Notes: generated by a model from the letters alone, not told the origin. 64,000 bases of DNA from Devosia subaequoris (GCF_014197055.1 NZ_JACIEW010000007.1:166034-230033); one strand, 5' to 3'; positions 28,136-36,676 are shown, numbered from the stretch's first letter. Numbers and translations are program-made.

Positions 28136-28570
28136 CTATTCGGCAAAGCGCGTATGAATGTCCCGCGCCAGCTTCTGGGCCTCGTCCAGCAGCCGCGTCA
28201 GGGCCGCGCGCGAAGAGGGGGTGCAATGCCGGTGCAGGCGGGAAAAGGCAGTGTATCCGGTGTTGAACGCACCGGCCAGGCGCTGCCGCCGGTCATCGTC
28301 CGGTTCATCCAGCGAGATCAGTTCGGAAGCCTGCTGTCGCCAATCCTCAGTGCCCGTTTCACACAGCGGTTCGAGAAAATAGAGGCTGCCCATGATCTCG
28401 GTCAGCCGTTCCATCTGGCGCTGGTAGAGCGGGTCTATCGCCTGCGCGGGCGAGGCGAGCAGAAGGGTGAGGACCAGGGCCAGGATACCCCCGTCCAGCT
28501 TCCCCCTTGAGGGAGAGGCTGGGTGGCGGTGGGGCAGCGCACGTCGGAGCATTCGTTCGATCACTTCCAT
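28136..28570 (-). CDS. TIGR02301-family exported protein with repeat-derived N-terminus
   Basis: A 144-residue protein. A hydrophobic signal stretch (LALVLTLLLASPAQA) is followed by the mature domain DPLYQRQMERLTEIMGSLYFLEPLC and AFNTGYTAFSRLHRHCTPSSRAAL, matching my knowledge of the TIGR02301 family of alphaproteobacteria; two cysteines may form a disulfide. Function is unknown. The first 28 residues before the signal core (LPHRHPASPSRGKLDGG) look like translation of a small intergenic repeat rather than a normal leader, and no start codon lies between the repeat and the signal core. Its start lies 10 bp after the Nudix stop, so translation is probably coupled. Confidence 0.7.
   Translation of the reverse strand: MEVIERMLRRALPHRHPASPSRGKLDGGILALVLTLLLASPAQAIDPLYQRQMERLTEIMGSLYFLEPLCETGTEDWRQQASELISLDEPDDDRRQRLAGAFNTGYTAFSRLHRHCTPSSRAALTRLLDEAQKLARDIHTRFAE
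28491..28540. repeat. Short palindromic repeat-like element inside TIGR02301 gene start
   Basis: The segment contains CCCCTTGAGGGAG, an imperfect palindrome, followed by GGCTGGGTGGCGGTGGGGC. I recall similar 'cccccttgaggg' elements scattered between genes in Hyphomicrobiales. Here it is translated in frame, giving PSRGKL on the minus strand. Only one copy is in this window, so calling it a repeat rests on memory of other genomes. Confidence 0.35.
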
Positions 28571-28579
28571 GCCGGCCTT

Positions 28580-28981
28580 CTACCAGCTTTGCCCCAAAAC
28601 CTTGAAGCATTCTTTGATCACCTCATCCAGCCGTGATGTGGTGCGCAAGGCCGGCAACATGCCCGGATCGGCCCATTTATGGTCGCTGATCTCGTCGGAC
28701 GGGCGGACCACGCCGGAGAAGTCCGTGGTGGCGAATACGGCCAGCCGATAGGTGCCGTCGCGGCCCAGCGCCTGCACCATTGCAAGCTGCGGATTGCGGA
28801 TCGTGATCCCCAGTTCCTCCTGCAGTTCGCGAATGGCGCATTGCTCCACGGTCTCGCCCGGATCCATCCGCCCGCCGGGGAAAGTCCACAGGTTCTGGTA
28901 GGGCGCATAGGCCCGCTTGATAATCAGCACCTTGCCGTCGCGGACAAGGGCAACGCTGGCGGCGTTGGGAAAATCTGTCAT
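28580..28981 (-). CDS. Nudix hydrolase
   Basis: A 133-residue Nudix-fold pyrophosphohydrolase. The Nudix box is complete: GGRMDPGETVEQCAIRELQEELGI, covering roughly residues 41-64, with the metal-binding REL/QEE core. The first strands read AASVALVRDGKVLIIKRA. The substrate (nucleoside diphosphate derivative) cannot be deduced; size and context fit a MutT/ADP-ribose-type house-cleaner. It is upstream of and probably co-transcribed with the TIGR02301 gene. Confidence 0.9.
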   Translation of the reverse strand: MTDFPNAASVALVRDGKVLIIKRAYAPYQNLWTFPGGRMDPGETVEQCAIRELQEELGITIRNPQLAMVQALGRDGTYRLAVFATTDFSGVVRPSDEISDHKWADPGMLPALRTTSRLDEVIKECFKVLGQSW

Positions 28982-29055
28982 GGTTGGAACGGTGTCCGCC
29001 GGTTTGCGATTCGTGATCCAACAGCCTACCTCTCCTCGGGTAAAGGAGACATGCC

Positions 29056-29805
29056 ATGTGCGGACGCTATGCCTCGACGCTGCCGCCCGAAATGATGGAG
29101 GAGCTGTTCAAGCTTCTCAATAACGTCGAAACCGTGCCGCGCTACAATATCGCGCCCACCCAGCCTATCGTCGCCATCTGGGAAGCTGAAGCCCGGCGCG
29201 AGGCCCATCTCGCACGCTGGGGCTTCGTGCCCCACTGGGTCAAGGATCCGCGCGATTTCCCCCTGCTGGTCAATGCGCGCGCCGAGAGCATGGCCGAAAA
29301 ACCGGCCTTTCGCGACCGGGTCAAGCATGGCCGCTGCCTCGTTCCGGCCAGCGGCTATTATGAATGGCACACGGGTCCCGACAAGAAGAAGCAGCCCTAC
29401 TACATCACCCGCGCCGACGGACAGCCCATGGCGCTTGCCGGGCTCTACTCGGTCTGGATGAGCCCCAATGGCGAGGAAGTCGACACGGTCGCCACCATCA
29501 CCGTGGCGGCCAACCCGCAACTCTCCGTGATCCATGATCGCATGCCCGCGATCCTGCTGGACGAAGCCGCGCAGGATGCTTGGCTCAATGTGGGCGAGCA
29601 CGGTGCCGATCGGGCAAAGCAAATGGCGCTGCCGCTTGAAGATGGTGTGCTGAAGTTCCACCCGGTTTCGACCCGGGTCAATTCCGCCCGCGACGATGAT
29701 CCCGGTCTGATCGAGCCGGTGGATCTGACAGAACCTGAGCCGCCGGTGCAAAAGCCGAAGCCGAAGAAGGCCGCGGGCGGCGGCGGACAGATGGACCTGT
29801 TCTGA
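29056..29805 (+). CDS. SOS-response-associated peptidase (SRAP, HMCES/YedK family)
   Basis: A 249-residue SRAP protein, which binds abasic sites in single-stranded DNA and forms a DNA-protein crosslink through Cys2. The invariant MCGRYAS start leaves Cys2 as the N-terminal residue after Met removal. YNIAPTQPIVAI, WGFVPHW, NARAESMAEKPAF, RCLVPASGYYEW (with the catalytic Glu) and the late VIHDRMPAIL histidine motif are all present. The C-terminal 30 residues are a Pro/Lys-rich tail ending GQMDLF. AAAGGAGA precedes the start. It stands alone, convergent with the hemerythrin gene. Confidence 0.95.
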   Translation: MCGRYASTLPPEMMEELFKLLNNVETVPRYNIAPTQPIVAIWEAEARREAHLARWGFVPHWVKDPRDFPLLVNARAESMAEKPAFRDRVKHGRCLVPASGYYEWHTGPDKKKQPYYITRADGQPMALAGLYSVWMSPNGEEVDTVATITVAANPQLSVIHDRMPAILLDEAAQDAWLNVGEHGADRAKQMALPLEDGVLKFHPVSTRVNSARDDDPGLIEPVDLTEPEPPVQKPKPKKAAGGGGQMDLF

Positions 29806-29863
29806 GACACCGGCCTCCCTCCGTGCCGCATGGAACAGGTGATCGAGGGGCCGATAAGGTGGC

Positions 29864-30427
29864 CTAGACCCCGATGTCGAAATAGCCCAGTGCGTCGCCG
29901 ATGGATTCTTCCTCATAGTGGAGATGGCTGAGCAGAACTTTTTCCAGCGCCCGGAACACGGTCACGGCATCCTCGAAATTCGATGCGCCCGGCGCATCGG
30001 CCAGCTTGATAAGCGCATCGATCAGGCGTTCGAGCAATTGATGCACCACCACATGCTCGGCCTGGAGGCGGTCGGCAATGGCCTTGAATGCCGGACCCTG
30101 CGCGGCGATGCCGGGGAAAATCGCATAGTCTTCGATGGAATGGTGGCCATGCACGAACTGGCAATATTGTCCGCATAGCGTGCCGAAGCGCCGATAGTTC
30201 GAGACCATGACGAGGTCAGCAGTTTCGGACCTGATCTCCTCCGCGCTCGCCTTGCCTTCCGAAGCGCGTTCGATCAACCGGCCGAGCACCACCATATTTT
30301 CGCGCAGATGGTTGTGGATCTGCTTGAGGTGTTCGCCCGGCGCCTTTTGCGCCTCGGTCACACCGTCAAGCTTGGGAATGGCAGGACGCGTGGCGTCGTC
30401 GAGGAATTGTATATCTTTGAGCAGCAT
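29864..30427 (-). CDS. Hemerythrin-domain protein
   Basis: A 187-residue four-helix protein with the histidine/carboxylate pattern of hemerythrin-like di-iron sites: HLKQIHNHLREN near residues 33-44, FVHGHHSIEDYAIFP in the middle, AEHVVVHQLLE and the final LSHLHYEEESIG. Such proteins sense or store oxygen or nitric oxide, or protect iron. ATG 30427 (MLLKDIQFLDD) is preferred to an in-frame start at 30472. A 66-bp spacer separates it from the FAD-oxidase stop on the same strand. Confidence 0.85.
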   Translation of the reverse strand: MLLKDIQFLDDATRPAIPKLDGVTEAQKAPGEHLKQIHNHLRENMVVLGRLIERASEGKASAEEIRSETADLVMVSNYRRFGTLCGQYCQFVHGHHSIEDYAIFPGIAAQGPAFKAIADRLQAEHVVVHQLLERLIDALIKLADAPGASNFEDAVTVFRALEKVLLSHLHYEEESIGDALGYFDIGV

Positions 30428-30493
30428 GGCCCAGACATGGTCCGGGCGGGCGGTAGGTGCAAGAAGGCACACGGGAGTGACCGGGGCGGCAGC

Positions 30494-31909
30494 CTACCCC
30501 AGCAACTTCCCCGGATTGAGGATCCCCTTGGGGTCCAGCGCCGACTTGATCGCCCGCATCATCTCTAGCGCCACTGGATCCTTAACCTGTCGCAGCAGCT
30601 CGGTTTTAAGCTGCCCGATGCCATGTTCGGCCGAAACCGAGCCGCCCAGTTTGAGCACCACCTCATAGATGATCTCGTGCACCGCCTCGTCATATTCCGC
30701 CATGAAGGCCTTGGGATCGGCGCCGACCGGCATCGAAAAATTGAAGTGAATATTGCCATCCCCCATATGCCCGAACGGCACGGGGCGAATGCCGGGCGCG
30801 AATTTTTCTGCCGCTGCGGAGCCCTCGGCAATCAGCGCCGGGACAGCGGCAACGGGCACTGAAACATCGTGCTTGATCGAGGCACCTTCGCGGCTCTGGC
30901 ACTCGCTCATCTGCTCGCGGAAAGCCCACATGCGGGTGCGGTCCACAAGTGCCTCGGCCATTACCGCGTCGGAAATAAGCGTCTTGTCGAAAGCCACCTC
31001 CAGCGCTGCTTGCAAGGCGCCCGGCTCCGTCCCGGCCATACGGGTCAGTTCGATCAGCGCGTACCAGGGGGACGCGCTCGCAGTGGGGTCCTTGTCCAGC
31101 ATGCCGTGGCGAAGCTGGATGTCGAGCCCAATCCATGGGATCAGTTCGAAAGCGTTCAGGCGCGACCCAACGCGTTCACGCATCAGCTGAAACAATTCCA
31201 GCGCCGTTTCGGGAGAGGCCACGTTGACGATGGCGGTCTCATAATCCTGGGGCAGGGGATAAAGCTTCAGGCTTGCGGCCGTAATGATGCCGAGCGTGCC
31301 TTCCGCGCCTACCAGCAAGTCCTTGAGGTCATAGCCGGTATTGTCCTTCTTGAGTGCGTTGAGCCCCTGATAGAGCCGCCCATCAGCCAAGATGGCCTCG
31401 ACCCCCATGGTCAGTTCACGCGCATTGCCATAGGCCAGTACATTGACGCCCCCGGCATTGGAGGAGAGCACGCCCCCAATCCGGGCCGACCCCTGTGATG
31501 CCAGCCATAGCGGGAACATCGCCCCCTCGGCTTCTGCCGCCTTGTGGGCGTTTTCGAGAATTACCCCGGCCTCGGCCGTCATCACCCCGGCACCCGCGTC
31601 TATCGAGCGGATGCGATCGAGCTTGTGCAGACTCAGGATCACCTCCTGGCCCGAAAGCGGGACCTGAGCACCAACCAGCCCGGTATTGCCGCCCTGCGGA
31701 ACAATGCCGATATGGTTCTCGTTTGCCCACGCCATCACGTTTTGAACTGCTTCCACACTGGGTGGTGTCACCACCGCTGCAGCGGTCTGGTGGAAGCGCT
31801 TGCGCGGCTCGTTGAGCCAGGCACCCATCTTGTCCGTATCGGTCACAACCCCATCGCTCCCGACAATTTCGATCAGAGCGTCGCGAATTTGGGTGGCGGT
31901 GAGAGACAT
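30494..31909 (-). CDS. FAD-binding oxidoreductase, GlcD/D-lactate dehydrogenase-like
   Basis: A 471-residue two-domain flavoenzyme of the VAO/PCMH type that oxidises D-2-hydroxy acids. The FAD-binding part shows VVPQGGNTGLVGAQVP, GSARIGGVLSSNAGG and the DLLVGAEGTLGIIT motif; the C-terminal FAD_oxidase_C part shows PFGHMGDGNIHFNFSMP, with the metal/substrate histidines, and SAEHGIGQLK. D-lactate, glycolate or D-2-hydroxyglutarate are all possible substrates. No glcE or glcF partner is adjacent, which argues against glycolate oxidase. ATG 31909 (MSLTATQIRD) is chosen; an in-frame extension to 32035 would overlap the divergent phosphatase gene. Confidence 0.87.
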   Translation of the reverse strand: MSLTATQIRDALIEIVGSDGVVTDTDKMGAWLNEPRKRFHQTAAAVVTPPSVEAVQNVMAWANENHIGIVPQGGNTGLVGAQVPLSGQEVILSLHKLDRIRSIDAGAGVMTAEAGVILENAHKAAEAEGAMFPLWLASQGSARIGGVLSSNAGGVNVLAYGNARELTMGVEAILADGRLYQGLNALKKDNTGYDLKDLLVGAEGTLGIITAASLKLYPLPQDYETAIVNVASPETALELFQLMRERVGSRLNAFELIPWIGLDIQLRHGMLDKDPTASASPWYALIELTRMAGTEPGALQAALEVAFDKTLISDAVMAEALVDRTRMWAFREQMSECQSREGASIKHDVSVPVAAVPALIAEGSAAAEKFAPGIRPVPFGHMGDGNIHFNFSMPVGADPKAFMAEYDEAVHEIIYEVVLKLGGSVSAEHGIGQLKTELLRQVKDPVALEMMRAIKSALDPKGILNPGKLLG

Positions 31910-32033
31910 GGGAGAACTCCAAAACGGGTGAGCTGTGAAGGCGGTGCGCTTGCTTGGCCGGTCTTGGGTGTGCCACAAGCGGGACACAGACTCCAGACGA
32001 ACAAAGGCCGTGCCGGTCGGCACGGAAGTGCCC

Positions 32034-32675
32034 ATGACTGCCCCTTCCTGGCCAGATTTCTATTTCGCGCGCCACGGTGAAACCGACTGGAACCGTGAAC
32101 AGCGCTACCAGGGCAGCCGTGATATTCCGCTGAATCGCACCGGCCAGTTGCAGGCCGATGCCAATGGCTTGTTGCTGCGCGACCTGCTGGAACGCGACGG
32201 TGTAGATCCTGCGTCGCTCAACTGGTTCGCCTCACCGCTCAGCCGGGCATCGGAAACCATGGACCGCATGCGCGCCGCCTTCGACATTGAGCTCCCGCCG
32301 GTCATTCACGATAACCGGCTGATCGAAATTTCCTTCGGCGACTTCGAAGGGCGCCTGCACGCCGAGATTGCCCGCGAATACGCCGCAGTGGCGCCAGGTG
32401 AGCGCGACGAGAGCTATTGGGGTTTCCGGCCCGAGAATGGCGAGAACTATGACGATGTCGCTGCACGCTTGCTCGATTTCGCCCGCGAATTGACCCATCA
32501 TGCCGTGGTCGTTGCTCATGGCGGCGTGCTGCGCGTGGTCCGCCATCTGGTGGAGGGCGCACCGCGCAGCGACGTGCTCAACTGGCCGCCGCCACAGGGA
32601 GTGATTGCTCATTTTGCGGGTGGGCGGATGACCTTGCACGCAGCCGAGAACACCTGGGACGAACCGGTCGATTGA
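32034..32675 (+). CDS. Histidine phosphatase (phosphoglycerate-mutase-like)
   Basis: A 213-residue branch-1 histidine phosphatase. The catalytic RHG motif is YFARHGETDWNREQRYQG, with the nucleophilic His near residue 14, and the second His lies in VVVAHGGVLRVVRHL; SPLSRASETMDR and EISFGDFEG complete the signature. The protein could be a cofactor-independent phosphatase, an alpha-ribazole-type phosphatase or a sugar-phosphatase; nothing in the context decides. ATG 32034 with GGAAG eight bases before is chosen. The aroC gene follows 48 bp downstream on the same strand. Confidence 0.87.
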   Translation: MTAPSWPDFYFARHGETDWNREQRYQGSRDIPLNRTGQLQADANGLLLRDLLERDGVDPASLNWFASPLSRASETMDRMRAAFDIELPPVIHDNRLIEISFGDFEGRLHAEIAREYAAVAPGERDESYWGFRPENGENYDDVAARLLDFARELTHHAVVVAHGGVLRVVRHLVEGAPRSDVLNWPPPQGVIAHFAGGRMTLHAAENTWDEPVD

Positions 32676-32723
32676 CCTGACGCCCCGGCCTGCCTAGAAC
32701 GCTGGCAACCACGGGGTCGCGCC

Positions 32724-33839
32724 ATGTCTTTCAATACGTTCGGGCATCTTTTCCGTTTCACCACCTGGGGCGAAAGCCATGGGCCAGCGCTGGGGGTTGT
32801 GGTCGACGGCTGCCCGCCGGGCATCGCCCTCGCTCCCGAGATGATCCAGCGCGATCTCGACCGCCGCAAGCCGGGACAGTCGAAGTTCACCACGCAGCGC
32901 CGAGAGGCCGATGAGGTGAAAATCCTCTCCGGTGTGTTCGAGGACGAACGCACCGACGGCCCGCGCACCACCGGCACGCCGATTTCGCTGATGATCGAAA
33001 ACACCGATCAGCGCTCCAAGGACTATTCGGAGATCCGCGACAAGTATCGTCCCGGCCACGCCGACTACACTTATGATCAGAAATACGGCATTCGCGACTA
33101 TCGCGGCGGCGGTCGCACCTCGGCGCGAGAGACTGCCGCGCGCGTCGCGGCCGGGGCCGTGGCGCGCCAGGTGCTCACGGGCGTCACCATTCGAGCCAGC
33201 CTGGTGCAGATGGGCCCGCACAAGATCGACTATGCCAATTTCGATTGGGGCCAAGTGGGACAGAACCCTTTCTTCTGCGCCGACTCCAAGGCGGCCGAAC
33301 TCTGGGCCGAGTATCTTGATGGCCTGCGCAAGGACGGCAATTCGGCCGGCGCTGTGATCGAAGTGGTCGCCGAGGGGGTGCCCGCAGGCTGGGGTGCCCC
33401 GATCTATGGCAAGCTCAGCGCTGACCTTGCTTCAGCGATGATGAGCATCAATGCCGTCAAGGCCGTCGAGATCGGGGCCGGCTTCGAGGCGGCTGGCCTC
33501 ACCGGTGTGGAAAATGCCGACCAGATGCGGGCGGGCGAAGAACGACCCTATTTCCTCTCCAATCATGCCGGCGGCATTCTCGGCGGCGTCTCCAATGGTG
33601 ACCCGGTCGTCTGTCGCTTCGCGGTCAAGCCGACCTCCTCCATTCTCACCCCACGCCAGACCGTGACCACCGAAAACGAGGATGTCGACATCGTCACCAA
33701 GGGCCGCCACGACCCCTGCGTCGGCATCCGCGCCGTGCCGGTGGGCGAAGCCATGATGGCGCTGGTCCTCGCCGACCATATGCTGCGCCATCGGGGGCAG
33801 ACCGGTCGCGAGGGCGGCGTCGGCTTTCAGCGGAACTAG
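32724..33839 (+). CDS. aroC: Chorismate synthase
   Basis: FMN-dependent lyase that converts EPSP to chorismate, the last shikimate-pathway step. The protein has 371 residues. Family signatures present are [55 protein letters not shown] followed by [19 protein letters not shown], and the C-terminal [19 protein letters not shown]. The start is ATG 32724. The stop overlaps by 4 bp with the convergent metallo-beta-lactamase-fold gene, so no room for an intrinsic terminator exists between them. Confidence 0.97.
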   Translation: MSFNTFGHLFRFTTWGESHGPALGVVVDGCPPGIALAPEMIQRDLDRRKPGQSKFTTQRREADEVKILSGVFEDERTDGPRTTGTPISLMIENTDQRSKDYSEIRDKYRPGHADYTYDQKYGIRDYRGGGRTSARETAARVAAGAVARQVLTGVTIRASLVQMGPHKIDYANFDWGQVGQNPFFCADSKAAELWAEYLDGLRKDGNSAGAVIEVVAEGVPAGWGAPIYGKLSADLASAMMSINAVKAVEIGAGFEAAGLTGVENADQMRAGEERPYFLSNHAGGILGGVSNGDPVVCRFAVKPTSSILTPRQTVTTENEDVDIVTKGRHDPCVGIRAVPVGEAMMALVLADHMLRHRGQTGREGGVGFQRN

Positions 33840-34759
33840 GTGCGCGCCAAGGTCAAGCGCGGCCCCAATAGTCCACGTTGCACCTTCAGCTGTCCCAAAT
33901 CCTCAAGATATTCCACATGCGCCATGATGGTCATGCGCGCCGCCATGCGCACCTTGGCGGGCTGCGTAGGATAGAGTGCCTCGACCACCGCGCCAACGCT
34001 CCGAGCGCCACCACCGACGGCGTCGAGCACTTGCTGGTTGCGCATTGCCCGATGCGCCTTGAGAGCCGCCGCATGCGACGGGCCATCCGAAATTGCCCCG
34101 CCATGCGCGGGGAGATAGCGCCGATAGGGCAGGGCGGTGAGCTTGTCCAATGAGGTGAAATAATCCGCCATCGACCCATCCGGCACCGATACCAGAGTAG
34201 AGTTCCATCCCATCACATGGTCGCCTGAGAACAGCAGATCGCTGCCCGCCACCCCGAAGGCCAGGTGGTTCGCGCAGTGCCCCGGCGTTGTGTGAACACT
34301 GACAGCCATATCGCCGGCCGGGATCGTCTCTCCATCGCGCAGGGTTCGGTCTGGCATCAGATCCCAATCGCAGGAATTGCGGATCGGGTTGATTTCGAAT
34401 CGGCGCAAGGGCCGTGACAGCCGATGCGGTCCGCCAAACCAGAGCGGCGCCCCGAGCTTTTGCGCCAGCGTTTTCGCCGATGCGCTGTGGTCGCGATGGG
34501 TATGCGTGAGCAGGATGGCCGCGACCGGCCGTCCGCCGATGGCCTTTAACAGCGCGGCCTCGTGCGCCGGATCGAGTGGGCCGGGGTCGATCAGCGCAAG
34601 TTCGTGATGCCCCACAAGAAAACTGTTCGTGCCGGTGAAGGTGAACGGCGACGCATTGGGCGCGGTAACCCGGACAATGCCCTCGGCAATGGCGATGGGT
34701 CCCCCCGCCTGGGCGTCGAATTGAGTGTCGAAGTGCAGCTCATGAGTGGTGCGGGCCAT
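33836..34759 (-). CDS. Metallo-beta-lactamase-fold hydrolase (LACTB2-like)
   Basis: A 307-residue MBL-fold protein. The di-zinc motif is [13 protein letters not shown], with a second ligand set in [12 protein letters not shown] and FSGDHVMGW, and a final His in [11 protein letters not shown]. The C-terminal 80 residues form a winged-helix-like helical tail ([18 protein letters not shown]) as in the LACTB2/GloB-like group, whose characterised members act on RNA or thioesters. The substrate is not predictable. ATG 34759 ([10 protein letters not shown]) is preferred to an upstream start at 34834, which would extend into the bioY leader. Confidence 0.85.
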   Translation of the reverse strand: MARTTHELHFDTQFDAQAGGPIAIAEGIVRVTAPNASPFTFTGTNSFLVGHHELALIDPGPLDPAHEAALLKAIGGRPVAAILLTHTHRDHSASAKTLAQKLGAPLWFGGPHRLSRPLRRFEINPIRNSCDWDLMPDRTLRDGETIPAGDMAVSVHTTPGHCANHLAFGVAGSDLLFSGDHVMGWNSTLVSVPDGSMADYFTSLDKLTALPYRRYLPAHGGAISDGPSHAAALKAHRAMRNQQVLDAVGGGARSVGAVVEALYPTQPAKVRMAARMTIMAHVEYLEDLGQLKVQRGLLGPRLTLART

Positions 34760-34790
34760 TGCGTGCCGTGTAACGAAACCGTAATAGATT

Positions 34791-34826
34791 GTGGTCCGGA
34801 CCCGACCACCCGGGAGGCGGTTGGTC
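34791..34826 (+). promoter_or_regulatory. Alternative hairpins in the bioY leader
   Basis: Two mutually exclusive stems can form upstream of bioY. GTGGTC (34791-34796) pairs with GACCAC (34804-34809), while GACCA (34804-34808) can instead pair with TGGTC (34822-34826). GGACC (34798-34802) can also pair with GGTCC (34823-34827). The ribosome-binding site GGAAGG follows at about 34839. This looks like a switchable leader, but no riboswitch class is recognised and the stems are short. Confidence 0.3.
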
Positions 34827-34850
34827 CCTATCAATTACGGAAGGTATGAA

Positions 34851-35465
34851 ATGGCTGTGACTTTGACCACGCCCAACACGCTGCTCGGTGCATTCCAGCC
34901 CAAGGGCAACGTCGCCAAGCTGGCAACCAATGCCGCTATCGTCCTCGTCGGCACCATGCTGATTACCGCTGCTGCCAAGGTCAATGTTCCGGTCTGGCCA
35001 GTTCCGGTGACCCTGCAGAGCTTTGTCATCGCCGCGCTGGCCGCAGCTTTCGGCATGCGCATTGGTGTCGCCACCGTTGCCGCATACCTCGTTGAAGGCG
35101 CCATGGGTCTGCCGGTCTTCGCCACCGGCGGCGGCATGGCCTACCTCGTGGGGCCGACGGGCGGCTTCCTCATCGGCTTCCTCGCTCAGGCGGCGATCAT
35201 TGGCTATGCTGCCGACCGTGGCGCCTCGGGCCGTCCCCTGGCCCTGTTCGGGGCCATGCTGGTGGCGACCGCTGTGCTTTATGCCTTCGGCTTTACCTGG
35301 CTCGTGACCATGGCCGGTCAGGCCGCATGGGTGGACCAGACCAATGTGGTTGCTTCCGCCTTTGCCAAGGCGGTGCAGCCTTTCCTCGTCTGGGACGTCC
35401 TCAAGATGGCTTTCGCTGCCCTGACTGTGACCGGTCTGTGGAGCTTCTTCGGCGCCAAGCGCTGA
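34851..35465 (+). CDS. bioY: Biotin transporter S-component BioY
   Basis: A 204-residue substrate-binding (S) component of a biotin ECF-type importer. It is strongly hydrophobic with about six membrane segments, and the family motif VNVPVWPVPVTLQSFVI is present near residues 45-62. VEGAMGLPVFATGGGMAYLVGPTGGFLIGF is the usual G-rich substrate-side loop region (partly within residues 83-112). No bioM or bioN energising gene is adjacent, as in many alphaproteobacteria that use solitary BioY. ATG 34851 with GGAAGG 7 bases before is clear. Confidence 0.94.
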   Translation: MAVTLTTPNTLLGAFQPKGNVAKLATNAAIVLVGTMLITAAAKVNVPVWPVPVTLQSFVIAALAAAFGMRIGVATVAAYLVEGAMGLPVFATGGGMAYLVGPTGGFLIGFLAQAAIIGYAADRGASGRPLALFGAMLVATAVLYAFGFTWLVTMAGQAAWVDQTNVVASAFAKAVQPFLVWDVLKMAFAALTVTGLWSFFGAKR

Positions 35466-35489
35466 AGCAAATCAAAGAGATTAGAAGAA

Positions 35490-35519
35490 GGGCCGGTGGG
35501 AACACCGGCCCTTTCTTTT
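35490..35519 (+). terminator. Intrinsic terminator after bioY
   Basis: A perfect 9-bp stem GGGCCGGTG / CACCGGCCC with a GGAA loop, 24 bases after the bioY stop, is followed directly by TTTCTTTT. It is a standard Rho-independent terminator for bioY. Confidence 0.93.
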
Positions 35520-35520
35520 G

Positions 35521-35620
35521 GGGAACCTTGGGACCAGATCGGCTGGTTGCTTGCGCTCGCCGTCATCAGCATACCCAGCGTGCTAGCCCCCAGCAGAGTG
35601 AGGGCTCTGGTCTCCACCAT
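35521..35620 (-). other. Possible remnant 5' end of an exported-protein gene
   Basis: On the minus strand, ATG 35620 is preceded by GGGAGGAAGA, a strong ribosome-binding site, and encodes MVETRALTLLGASTLGMLMT, which resembles a signal peptide. The frame then runs on through the bioY terminator into antisense of bioY, so no real gene body remains. I read it as a truncated gene start left by a rearrangement, with low certainty. Confidence 0.25.
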
Positions 35621-35639
35621 GGTCTTCCTCCCAATTGAG

Positions 35640-36001
35640 ATCCGATAAGCATCGTGCACTTGCCGCATGTCATGCGGATGTTCAGTTCGCCGGCGGCCGT
35701 CTGCTGCAGGGCGCCAAGCGTCCCGATGCAATCTTCTGCTGGACCGACTTCATCGCGCTCGAAGTGATCAGCGTGGCAACCGAATTGGGACTGCACGTGC
35801 CGCAGGACGTGGGCATTTTCGGCTATGACAACACCATGTACCCAGAACAGCCTGACCAGCATCGACCAATCCGCCGAATCGCTGGGACTGCAGGCGACAC
35901 GGCTGGTTACCGAACGCATCAATGGCCGGACAGAGGTCGCGCACTCCGTGGTACCGGCGCGCCTCGTGGCCCGACACAGCGCCAGCCGCAAGGAAGGCTG
36001 A
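35640..36001 (+). pseudogene. Truncated, frameshifted LacI-family regulator (C-terminal sugar-binding part)
   Basis: Reading frame one gives GRLLQGAKRPDAIFCWTDFI and VATELGLHVPQDVGIFGYDN, hallmark LacI/GalR C-terminal effector-domain sequence. After TMY at about 35840 the match jumps to another frame (QNSLTSIDQSAESLG, then LQATRLVTERING and VVPARLVARHSA) and ends at the TGA at 35999-36001. One missing base near 35840 explains the shift. The whole N-terminal DNA-binding domain is absent. It is a dead remnant about 110 codons long, of the kind that regulates sugar-catabolic operons. Confidence 0.85.
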
Positions 36002-36038
36002 ATTCGCTCGAGCCGAGAGTCGCAGGGGATATGTCAAT

Positions 36039-36070
36039 GAAAACCCCGACGTCCGAAAGACGCCGGGGTT
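36039..36070 (-). terminator. Intrinsic terminator downstream of tRNA-Pro
   Basis: On the minus strand, immediately after the tRNA-Pro gene, the sequence AACCCCGGCGTC-loop-GACGTCGGGGTT forms a 12-bp stem with one mismatch and is followed by TTTC. It is placed as expected for ending the tRNA-Pro transcript. It also covers the space after the lacI remnant. Confidence 0.75.
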
Positions 36071-36073
36071 GAT

Positions 36074-36150
36074 TGGTCGGAGTAGCAAGATTCGAACTTG
36101 CGACCCCCTGCTCCCGAAGCAGGTGCGCTACCAGGCTGCGCTATACTCCG
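36074..36150 (-). tRNA. tRNA-Pro (anticodon CGG)
   Basis: The minus strand reads CGGAGTATAGCGCAGCCTGG, then the D-stem/loop, the anticodon arm CCTGC-TTCGGGA-GCAGG with anticodon CGG (reads codon CCG), the T arm containing GTTCGAATC, and the 3' acceptor CTACTCCG followed by A and an encoded CCA. The 7-bp acceptor stem pairs CGGAGTA with TACTCCG. Total length is 77 nt including CCA. Confidence 0.96.
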
Positions 36151-36323
36151 TCAGACTCGCGACATGTCGGGAAAGGCCGGCCCCGAACGGGTCCGCCCTG
36201 CCGCGATGTGGCGGCTTTATAGCTGTGGTCTTTTCCGTGTTCAAGCGCTTGTCACAACCTTTTACACGTGGTGCAGAGCGTGTTGCACGGCGCGTCCGAA
36301 CCGTGTAGGAACCGGCACCAAGT

Positions 36324-36398
36324 TGGGGCGTCGCCAAGTGGTAAGGCACCGGTTTTTGGTACCGGCATTCCCAGGTTCGAATCCTGGCGCCCCAGCCA
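36324..36398 (+). tRNA. tRNA-Gln (anticodon UUG)
   Basis: The acceptor stem is TGGGGCG paired with CGCCCCA. The anticodon arm CCGGT-TTTTGGT-ACCGG gives anticodon TTG (reads CAA and CAG). The T arm has GTTCGAATC, the discriminator is G, and CCA is encoded. The tRNA is 75 nt long. It borders the recombinase cassette, and tRNA genes are common landmarks for integrated DNA. Confidence 0.96.
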
Positions 36399-36676
36399 AA
36401 CAGTCTCGCACAATCTGGCGACACGCTGGTACCCCAGAGGAAGGTTAAATACTTCCGCGGGTTAGAGGGCCATTGTCCTCCCGTCAATCTCTCTCCGTTT
36501 CAGAAACTGAGCCTTATAGCGCGATCGTTAGCCTGGTTTCTCCAGACGCGAAATTCCCGACATGCTCCGCGTCGATCCGGAGGTATGCACCATTGCGGAA
36601 ACGTCGATGGGCTGGGGGCTTTTGACTGTGCCGAAGAGCGAATGGGAATGGGATGAGCTACGCCCTCTATTGGCGA
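36399..36676. other. Spacer between tRNA-Gln and serine recombinase
   Basis: A 278-bp stretch without a recognisable gene. A short hairpin GGAAG-gttaaata-CTTCC lies near 36440-36457. A 63-codon open frame at 36562-36753 has no domain and runs into the antisense of the recombinase end. If the cassette is an integrated element, one attachment half-site should lie here, but I could not identify it. Confidence 0.5.

Noticed and set aside
34760..34850. BioR-type operator upstream of bioY
   Set aside because: BioR sites in alphaproteobacteria resemble TTATAGATAA; the closest text here (GTAATAGATTG) lacks the palindrome.
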